NCBI GenBank assembly: GCA_964464035.1 | Contig: CAYXEN010000079.1 | Coordinates: forward strand, 1-12,818 | DNA from: CAYXEN01 sp964464035 | GTDB lineage: Bacteria; Krumholzibacteriota; Krumholzibacteriia; WVZY01 | Length of the DNA: 12,818 nucleotides | Direction of reading: 5' to 3' | Shown here: one piece after another, positions 7,161-12,818 of the stretch | Layout: each line of letters begins with the position of its first letter | How positions within the stretch are numbered: position 1 is the first letter of the stretch | Notes under the pieces: generated by a model | Told to the model about the DNA's origin: nothing | The model's database searches: none | What the model saw: only the letters and a program-made list of their open reading frames with translations | Translations under genes and position numbers: made by a program

Positions 7161-10100
7161 TCATTTCATGCGGACCATCTTGCCGGTGAACCGCCGGCTC
7201 GCACCGTTCTGCACGACGGTCACCACGTAGAGGTAGAGGCCGTTGGCGATGTCGTCCCCCTGGAAATCCCTGCCGTCCCAGTGGACGGCGTTCTGTCCCG
7301 GCATCCTTGAGGAAGGCGGAATACGGAGGCGCGCTATCTTCGACCCGCTGGATGTGAAGATCTCGATGTCGCCGTCCTCGATGGGGACTTCGGTGTCGAA
7401 GACGAAGTAGGCGTCGTCGGTGAAAGGATTCGGGTAGACGATGAGCCGCCGCAAGCCGGGCCGCGAGCTCACGCGAAGCGTATAGCTCTTGAGCTCGGTT
7501 CCCGAAATGGTGACTTTGAGCGTGTGTTCCCCCTCGGCCAGAGACTTGGTGAAGTTCACGAGCCACGTGGTCGAATCGGCGGGCGAGGGATGGCTGAAGG
7601 AAGGAGAGACAACCGGAGCGCCGTCGATCGTGATCGAGATGTCCTCCGGGGCCGTGTAGATCGGGAGCCCGATCTCGAGGACGTAATTCCCTTCCGCGGG
7701 AACCAGAGCGCCGTCCCCGATCACCCTGCCGTTGATCGCGAGGTCGACTTTTGGGTTCACCATGAGTACGAATTCCGCCGCCATGTTGTAGACACCGCTT
7801 GTCGTGTCGGGGGCCTGGAAGGCGCGTAGAGTGATGTCGTACTTTTTCGTTTCGAGCTTGTGGCGGAAGCTCACCCTGTACTTGCGCGCCGCAGAGAGAT
7901 TCGTATCGACCAGAGGAACGACGACGAGGGAATCGGTCTCGTCGCGCCCGTCTATCTCCAGGCCGAACTTCTCGATCGCGTTCTCGTCCGACACTATCGC
8001 CACGACGCTTATCGTGTCCGAGCCGGAGACCCGCAGGGGATCACCGGAGTTCACGGGCACGCCGTTAACGGTAACGTCGAACCTCGGGGGGCCGGCGTCG
8101 ATGGCGAGGAGGGGATCGCCGAGGATGTGGTATCTCTTGATCTGCCCCGTGTTCGCCCCGAGGATCTCGCTCGCGGTCATCACCTCGCCGAGGATCCAGC
8201 GCGCCTGGGCCTTGCCGGACGAGACCATGGTGTCGACGGGAGGGTTCCAGAAGAAAGTCTCGTAGATCTTGTTCGTGAAGTTCACGTTCTCGCCCAGGTA
8301 CTCGAACCCGGTGCTCCCGTACGCGGCCACCGCTCCCCGGTTCTTGAGGACGAGCAAGAGCTCGTCGAGGCAATCACCGTTCACGTCGTTGTTGGACGTC
8401 CGGGCGAGCTCGCGAAAGATGGCGTAGTCGCTCAGGTGACATCCCATCGCGAAGACGACGAAAGGCATGCCGAAGTTCTGGAGCTTGTAGTGATCCCTCC
8501 CCACGACGTTCGAGCTCGAGAAGAGCATTTCGTGCGTTATCAGGTACCTGTTCATGTGCGCCTGGATGCTGAGCAGCGTGGCTCCCTGCTCGATCTGGCC
8601 GAGGAGATCGGGCAGCGCGTAGGCCCGCGTGTAGCTCTGGACCGGATCCTTGTCGACGCAACCGCTGTTCGCGGGATGGATCACGTTGGTGAACTTGGAC
8701 AGGTACTCCCTCACCACCTCGAACCCGCCGGCGATGGATGAATCGATGACGGCGGCCGCGCTCTCTTCCCCCGCCTCGAAACCCAGTTCGCTCGCACGGA
8801 AGCAAGTTTTTCCGGTCAAACCCTCGTCCGACCAGGCGTCGTCGGCCAGTTGTATCATCCTTCTCCTCCAGAAATCGGAGGCCTTGGGCTTCTCGAAGAG
8901 AAACGTCTTGTCGAGCATGATCTGGAGTTCGCCCTGGTCCCCCGCGGGAATGCGCCCGATGATGAGGTCGGGATAGTAATCCGTCTGCGACGGAAGAAAA
9001 TCGTTGTCCATCATGACGTACCACTTGTCCGTGGTCACGACCTCGTCCTCGTTGAACGGAGACGATTGAATCCTCTCCGGGTAAGACTGCGTGGGCACGA
9101 AGTTGACGCCCGAATCCTGGTGCACTCTCTTGGCGTCCTCGCTGGCGTCGCCCACGAGGACGACGAAGCCCGCCCCGGCCTTCTCGTAATAGTACTCGAT
9201 GAACCGCTTGACGGCTTGCGCCCCCGGCACTCCCCCGTTGAACTCGTCGAACACGTCTTCCACGTCCACCATGAAAACGCGGTAACCCTGGGCCCTCCTG
9301 TAATCCACCCACTGTTGCATACCCGGCAGAAAATCCTTGTAGGCCACGACGAGGACATCCGTCCCGTTCTCGGCCGGGTTGCCGATGATGTTGCTGGGCG
9401 CGTCAAGCGTTATGTCCGAACCCGGGACCTGCTTCACTGAGTCCAGCGGAGTGAGAATGAATCGCTTCTCGGCCGCCAGGTTCTCGCGGAAAGAGAGGAC
9501 CTGGTCGCCCCCGGAGTCGGTGAAAAGGCTGTCGGCAAGGATGCATTCCCTGGGGGCGTAGGGATCGGTCACGTCGAACAAGAGAAGGTCCCGGCGCGAG
9601 AGTCGGGTCACGGTGATGCTGGTGTCGCCGAGCGCTGCGCCCGTGTCGAAGCGAAGGAAATCGCCGCGCGCATGGTAGAGAGAGCTGTACTCCACCGTCA
9701 TCCAGTTCACGAGGGCTCTCAGCGTGGTCCGGCCGCCGGCGGGAGTTATGCGAAGCAGGTTGACGCCGTCGTCCAGGTACTGCGCCTGCACGGGCTGCGA
9801 GATGTACGTCTGCCTGCTGTTGGAATACACGAACGCGCTGTTGAGGGGATAGTCGCCCTTCGAGTTTCTTATCGTGAAGGAGATCTCGCGGAGGCTAACT
9901 TCCTGGAGGTTGCCACCGATGATTTCCCCCCTTAGCTGCAGGGTCGTCCCCGGCTTTATCCCGTCGGCGCGGAAGGGGATCTCGAGGAAGGGATCGTTCG
10001 GCCCGTTGTAGAAGTACGAGTCCTGGAGCAGGGGGGGATCGAACACGTTGGGCTTCGGGGTCTGCTCCTGGAAGAACCTGTCCTCCTCGTACCTGTCCAG

Positions 10101-11255
10101 GACCTCGAAGTACGCCGACGCGGTGTCGGCTCCGACGAAGCCCTTGCGAAGAGTCACCTTGGCCATGGTCGCGCCGGCGTCCGCCGCTACCCAGTAGACG
10201 TTGTGATCGGAGAACTTCTCGATCGGATCACCCTGCGAGGCGTCGTCCCTGAGGCGCAAACCGTAGAAGATCATGTAGTCGTCCCCGTCGAATATCCCGG
10301 CGACGCCCCCCGGGCTTTCCTTTATCGTGATCGGGATGTCGGTGACGCCGGCCGTCATCGTGGCCTCGTCGTACGTTCTCTTGAAGAGTCTCAAGTCGGA
10401 GACCGGAGTCCCCGCGGGAAAACCGGCGGCTACGAGATCGGAAGCCTTGATCCTGTGCATGCCCGTCGTCCTGACGGCCACCTTGAAGAGCGGACCGGGG
10501 GGAAGCCGCGAAGGTCGATCCGCCCCGCTGCTTCCTCCCATTCGGGGGCGCTTCCTGACTCTCCATGCCCTCGCCTGCCCGGGGTTGACGAGTACCCGGG
10601 ACAGTATGCGGTCCCAGGCGGGCGGCTCCAGGGCGGGCTCGAACCCGTCCTGCACGGTCCCGGGAGAGACGAAAGTGACATGGACTTCTATCGACGAGGC
10701 CGCCTCGAGCCTTCCCGTCTTCGGATCGTAGGAAACCGGCGTGACCCACACGGGAAGAACCCTCTGATGGCGGATGTGAACGACGGGTTCGGCCTCGGCC
10801 CAGGGAGGGGACTCGTATTCATAATAGGCGTCGCCAATGGAATAATGCTCCCCGGGCATCACGCCTCCCATGCCGTCGTCACCAAGACTGAGAAACGGCA
10901 TGGGCTCGAGCTTCACGCTCCCCATGTCGTGAAGCCCCTTGGGATATGCTTTTACAGTGAAGGTCCCCCGGGGCGGCAGGGCGATGAGACACTTGATGGA
11001 GGGCACGGCCGGTTCGCCCGGCCTGGACCGGGTCTCGAAGCCGGCGACCGCGATTCTTTGCGCGCCGCTCACGTTCGCCGAGGGGCGAAGCTGCAATCCC
11101 CGCACGTGGACCTCGAAAACCACGCCGCTTCCGCTCGAGCGCAGCACCTCCACCGGCCCGTGCGCCGCCGGTGAAGACGCGGCCGGGCCCGAGCTCAAAA
11201 CCAGGATCAAGCCCAACGAAAACTCGGTTGCGCGCCGACGTAGGAAGTTTCTCAT
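7161..11255 (-). CDS. Exported gingipain-like C25 family cysteine peptidase with C-terminal sorting-type domain
   Basis: 1,364 residues from the ATG at 11255. MRNFLRRR followed by a hydrophobic stretch and small residues is a signal peptide. Around 257-280 the segment FKVAVRTTGMHRI...AAGFP resembles the N-terminal region of PorU and other exported C25 proteins. The C25 domain spans about 630-1000: VLVVAYKDF at its start, VVLVGDASED, the probable catalytic His900 in LLSIQAHMN, and the probable nucleophile Cys939 in VVFAMGCHLSDYA. About 1070-1260 looks like beta-rich Ig-type linkers. The end (about 1270-1364) has YPNPF, WDGRDFQGD, ANGLYLYVV and GKMV, as in FlgD-like and type IX secretion C-terminal domains. 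An in-frame GTG at 11348 has no ribosome site and would sit at the transcript start. A secreted or surface protease is most likely; a PorU-type sortase is possible. The specific substrate is unknown. Confidence 0.87.
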   Translation of the reverse strand: MRNFLRRRATEFSLGLILVLSSGPAASSPAAHGPVEVLRSSGSGVVFEVHVRGLQLRPSANVSGAQRIAVAGFETRSRPGEPAVPSIKCLIALPPRGTFTVKAYPKGLHDMGSVKLEPMPFLSLGDDGMGGVMPGEHYSIGDAYYEYESPPWAEAEPVVHIRHQRVLPVWVTPVSYDPKTGRLEAASSIEVHVTFVSPGTVQDGFEPALEPPAWDRILSRVLVNPGQARAWRVRKRPRMGGSSGADRPSRLPPGPLFKVAVRTTGMHRIKASDLVAAGFPAGTPVSDLRLFKRTYDEATMTAGVTDIPITIKESPGGVAGIFDGDDYMIFYGLRLRDDASQGDPIEKFSDHNVYWVAADAGATMAKVTLRKGFVGADTASAYFEVLDRYEEDRFFQEQTPKPNVFDPPLLQDSYFYNGPNDPFLEIPFRADGIKPGTTLQLRGEIIGGNLQEVSLREISFTIRNSKGDYPLNSAFVYSNSRQTYISQPVQAQYLDDGVNLLRITPAGGRTTLRALVNWMTVEYSSLYHARGDFLRFDTGAALGDTSITVTRLSRRDLLLFDVTDPYAPRECILADSLFTDSGGDQVLSFRENLAAEKRFILTPLDSVKQVPGSDITLDAPSNIIGNPAENGTDVLVVAYKDFLPGMQQWVDYRRAQGYRVFMVDVEDVFDEFNGGVPGAQAVKRFIEYYYEKAGAGFVVLVGDASEDAKRVHQDSGVNFVPTQSYPERIQSSPFNEDEVVTTDKWYVMMDNDFLPSQTDYYPDLIIGRIPAGDQGELQIMLDKTFLFEKPKASDFWRRRMIQLADDAWSDEGLTGKTCFRASELGFEAGEESAAAVIDSSIAGGFEVVREYLSKFTNVIHPANSGCVDKDPVQSYTRAYALPDLLGQIEQGATLLSIQAHMNRYLITHEMLFSSSNVVGRDHYKLQNFGMPFVVFAMGCHLSDYAIFRELARTSNNDVNGDCLDELLLVLKNRGAVAAYGSTGFEYLGENVNFTNKIYETFFWNPPVDTMVSSGKAQARWILGEVMTASEILGANTGQIKRYHILGDPLLAIDAGPPRFDVTVNGVPVNSGDPLRVSGSDTISVVAIVSDENAIEKFGLEIDGRDETDSLVVVPLVDTNLSAARKYRVSFRHKLETKKYDITLRAFQAPDTTSGVYNMAAEFVLMVNPKVDLAINGRVIGDGALVPAEGNYVLEIGLPIYTAPEDISITIDGAPVVSPSFSHPSPADSTTWLVNFTKSLAEGEHTLKVTISGTELKSYTLRVSSRPGLRRLIVYPNPFTDDAYFVFDTEVPIEDGDIEIFTSSGSKIARLRIPPSSRMPGQNAVHWDGRDFQGDDIANGLYLYVVTVVQNGASRRFTGKMVRMK

Positions 11256-11352
11256 CAGAATCCGGTCCAAATCGCTTTTGCCCGCCAGGGGCCGGGAGAT
11301 CAGAGGAATCGACAGAGTGCAGGCAAGTCGAAGAAGAGCTTGAAACACTTAA

Positions 11353-11381
11353 ATAGTATTGATTCCAGCCGGAAAAGTCAA
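11353..11381 (-). promoter_or_regulatory. Sigma70-like promoter of the C25 peptidase gene
   Basis: On the minus strand TTGACT (11376-11381; 5 of 6 to consensus) is followed by a 17-nt spacer and TACTAT (11353-11358; 4 of 6). Transcription would begin near 11346, giving a leader of about 90 nt before the ATG at 11255. That placement argues against the GTG at 11348 as the start codon. It lies directly after the terminator of the preceding gene. Confidence 0.65.
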
Positions 11382-11430
11382 GGCAAAGAACAAAGCCCTT
11401 CCCCTCGCCCGGAAGGCGGCGGGAAGGGCT
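11380..11430 (-). terminator. Intrinsic terminator after the complete small secreted-protein gene
   Basis: A 10-bp perfect stem pairs AGCCCTTCCC (11394-11403) with GGGAAGGGCT (11421-11430). The 17-nt loop can form a further CGCC/GGCG pairing. On the minus strand the hairpin is followed by the T-rich run TTTGTTCTTTG. It begins 16 nt past the stop codon at 11446. Confidence 0.75.
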
Positions 11431-11445
11431 CGCGGTGCTTCGAAC

Positions 11446-12003
11446 TCAATCCCTGTAGAGGGACTTGATCTGTCCCCACGTGTTCTTCTCGGCGGGCACG
11501 TTGCAAGTGCACGAGCCGTCGTCGTTCACTATGGCGGTGCCGCCCGTGAGCCTTACGAGCGCCCCCTGGCAATCGACCATGTAGATACCCGGCCCGTCCG
11601 GGGGAGGCGCCGTGGGATCGTCCACGACCTTGATCCAACTGCACGGCGATGACGTTCCGCTGATCACGTAGCTGATGGTGACGAGATGGATGGGAGCCAC
11701 CAGCTGCGTCCCGTAGGCGATCGAGACTCCATCGGTGGTGTTGCCGATCACGAGGCTGAACTGGTAGGTCTCGCCGATCTTCACCCCCGTGAACCCGCCG
11801 CCCGTGGTGATGGCGAACTGGCTGGCGGTGGCGCAGTTCGAGAGCACGTGCACGACGTAGACGCTGAGAACTCCGGTGCCGCCATCCAGCAGGTTGCAAT
11901 TGGTCCCGGCGGGATCGGCGAAGACTCCGATGGATCCCGCCTGTGCCATCACCAGGCCGGCGCCGAAAACGAGAATTACGATAGCCATCGCGAAACTTTT
12001 CAT
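11446..12003 (-). CDS. Small secreted protein of unknown function, TWG-x-IKS C-terminal motif
   Basis: 185 residues. I do not recognise a characterised family. The N-terminus MKSFAMAIVILVFGAGLVM followed by AQA is a signal peptide with a likely signal peptidase I site after AQA. The mature part is Gly/Thr/Val rich, probably beta-sheet, with a few cysteines including CTC near the end, and closes with NTWGQIKSLYRD. It aligns along its length with the partial gene to the right: shared pieces include LSV, a Phe-Thr-x-x-Lys-x-Gly-Glu stretch, LVIG, an ISY...GTS...C segment, VDC, and the last 11 residues. The ATG at 12003 is chosen over a GTG at 12009 because AAAGGAG (12009-12015) lies 5 nt before the ATG and overlaps the GTG. 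The gene stands alone between terminators. An extracellular or envelope location is inferred; function is unknown. Confidence 0.88.
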   Translation of the reverse strand: MKSFAMAIVILVFGAGLVMAQAGSIGVFADPAGTNCNLLDGGTGVLSVYVVHVLSNCATASQFAITTGGGFTGVKIGETYQFSLVIGNTTDGVSIAYGTQLVAPIHLVTISYVISGTSSPCSWIKVVDDPTAPPPDGPGIYMVDCQGALVRLTGGTAIVNDDGSCTCNVPAEKNTWGQIKSLYRD

Positions 12004-12273
12004 GATCACTCCTTTGAACGTGGTTGATTCAACGCTCCGAATCCGGTCTGAAGGCCGACGCCGTTCGGCCGCAAAGCACGTGTGGATGCCGGGCCGGTCG
12101 AAAGCACGAGGGCCCCGCGCACCCGATTCAGATGATACTTATTCCACCGGTATTCTTTCACCGGCACCCGCCGCAAGTCAAGCAATAATCGTCCTGTCGC
12201 GCGCGCCTCGAGACCGCATTCCTCCGCTCCCCCGCCGGGCCCGGGGACGCGGCCGGGAGGAAGGTCAAGAGAC
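12004..12273. other. Gene-free intergenic region with possible structured leader
   Basis: About 270 nt without a credible gene on either strand. On the minus strand it contains a weak promoter candidate, then a leader of about 140 nt. In the leader are a hairpin with GGCCGA (12053-12058) pairing with TCGGCC (12065-12070) and two direct copies of AAAGCACG (12073-12080 and 12101-12108). An inverted repeat CCGGT/ACCGG (12147-12151 and 12160-12164) overlaps the promoter candidate. None matches a known riboswitch that I can name. Confidence 0.4.
12152..12181 (-). promoter_or_regulatory. Weak promoter candidate for the complete small secreted-protein gene
   Basis: On the minus strand TTGACT (12176-12181) is a good -35 box, identical to that of the C25 gene promoter. 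The best -10 is AAGAAT (12152-12157) with an 18-nt spacer, 4 of 6 to consensus. The start of transcription would be about 140 nt before the ATG. The -35 is convincing; the -10 is not. Confidence 0.35.
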
Positions 12274-12307
12274 AAAAAGGACCCGGCCCCCGATGGGGAC
12301 CGGGTCC
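12274..12307 (-). terminator. Intrinsic terminator after the partial secreted-protein gene
   Basis: GGACCCGGCCCC (12279-12290) pairs with GGGGACCGGGTCC (12295-12307) around a CGAT loop, with a single bulged A. On the minus strand the stem is followed at once by TTTTT (12274-12278). It lies 25 nt after the TAA of the upstream gene. This is a textbook intrinsic terminator. Confidence 0.85.
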
Positions 12308-12332
12308 AGGCTGATCTACGATCGAAGCCGGA

Positions 12333-12818
12333 TTATTCGTACATCGACTTGATCTTGCCCCACGTGCTGTCCACGGTGGGGGTGGTGCACATGCACGACT
12401 GATCCGGGTTCACGACCATCTCGCCGCCGGGCACGGCAACGAGGTTGTTGGGCGTATTGCAGTCGACAGTCCAAACCTCGCCCGCGGGAATCGCGTTCGG
12501 ATCCGGAACGACGTGCAGGTAGCAGCACGTTCCGCTCGTCCCCTGGCCGAAGTAGCTTATGTTGCCGAGGGAGATGTTCCCGGTAAGGCAGGTCTGGTAC
12601 GAAAAAGAGATGCCGCCCGTGAAGCTTCCGATTACGAGGGTGAAATCGTAATTCTCGCCAACTTTCGCGGCGGTGAAGCAGGGATCCGCGACGACCATGA
12701 ACTGGCCCGCCTCCGCCCCGATGGCGTTCACGTCGACGACGGAAAGTGTCGCCACTCCCACCCCGGTGTCGTACCGCTTACCGTCTGTCGCACCGGGGGC
12801 CGAGAGGCGACCGGCTCG
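12333..12818 (-). CDS. Secreted protein of unknown function, paralogue of the neighbour (5' end outside window)
   Basis: The frame is open from the TAA at 12333-12335 to the window end, 161 codons, so the start and any signal peptide are missing. A GTG at 12761 could be called a start, but the residues before it (SAPGATDGKRYDTG) match the region before GTGVLSV in the complete paralogue, so the gene clearly continues to the right. It shares with that paralogue the LVIG, ISY, GTS-x-x-C and VDC pieces, a CMC/CTC near the end, and the final STWGKIKSMYE. It is richer in cysteine (CC and CMC pairs), so disulfides in an exported protein are plausible. No known domain is recognised. Its own terminator follows, so the pair is not a simple two-gene operon. 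Confidence 0.82.
   Translation of the reverse strand, partial: RAGRLSAPGATDGKRYDTGVGVATLSVVDVNAIGAEAGQFMVVADPCFTAAKVGENYDFTLVIGSFTGGISFSYQTCLTGNISLGNISYFGQGTSGTCCYLHVVPDPNAIPAGEVWTVDCNTPNNLVAVPGGEMVVNPDQSCMCTTPTVDSTWGKIKSMYE

Noticed and set aside
10203..11174. 323-codon plus-strand frame inside the C25 gene
   Set aside because: No motif, His/Arg/Gly-rich composition typical of antisense frames in GC-rich genes, and no promoter or ribosome site. The minus-strand gene is well supported.
11256..11348. GTG start at 11348 for the C25 peptidase
   Set aside because: The codon lies at the predicted transcript start with no ribosome site, and the signal peptide begins at the ATG at 11255.
12333..12761. 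Partial right-hand gene read as a complete 142-residue protein
   Set aside because: The frame is open to the window end, and the residues upstream of the GTG align with the complete paralogue, so the gene is truncated by the window.
1..12818. CRISPR arrays, tRNA or rRNA genes, insertion sequences, phage genes
   Set aside because: No regularly spaced repeats, tRNA-like cloverleaf, rRNA sequence, transposase motif or terminal inverted repeats were seen by eye.

Overview
The window looks like a chromosomal piece of a GC-rich, diderm, probably uncultivated bacterium. A gingipain-like C25 peptidase with a 'YPNPF' FlgD/type IX-like C-terminal domain, small secreted proteins of unknown family, and frequent AGG/AGA arginine codons next to GC-rich third positions suggest an FCB-affiliated or neighbouring candidate phylum (Eisenbacteria, Krumholzibacteriota or Latescibacterota type). 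This is inference from gene content, not a phylogenetic placement. Every supported gene is on the minus strand, so reading order runs from high to low coordinates.

Right part (11394-12818): two related exported proteins of unknown function. The first is cut by the window end; the second (11446-12003) is complete with a signal peptide. Each is followed by an intrinsic terminator, and both end in nearly the same C-terminal sequence (TWG-x-IKS-x-Y). The gap between them (12004-12332) holds a terminator, a weak promoter candidate and a possible structured leader, and no gene.

Middle (7161-11381): one large gene with its own good sigma70-like promoter (TTGACT, 17 nt, TACTAT) encodes a ~1,364-residue exported C25 cysteine peptidase with a PorU-like N-terminal segment, a His/Cys catalytic pair and a C-terminal sorting-type domain.

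Left part (1-7137): a tight seven-gene unit that reads as a cell-wall amino-sugar salvage operon. In order: murQ, a lipoprotein solute-binding protein, two ABC sugar permeases, anmK, a SpoIID/LytB-domain lipoprotein, and a NagZ-like GH3 protein cut by the window start. Gaps are 2 to about 30 nt, anmK and spoIID overlap by ATGA, and spoIID and the GH3 gene overlap by TAGTG. The proposed flow is: SpoIID-type lytic transglycosylase makes 1,6-anhydroMurNAc ends; the ABC importer takes up a (disaccharide or monosaccharide) wall sugar; the GH3 protein would remove GlcNAc; AnmK makes MurNAc-6-phosphate; MurQ makes GlcNAc-6-phosphate and D-lactate. The unusual points are an ABC importer in the place where PTS (MurP) or AmpG is known elsewhere, no ATPase gene within the visible part, and a GH3 protein whose NagZ active-site motifs are partly lost.
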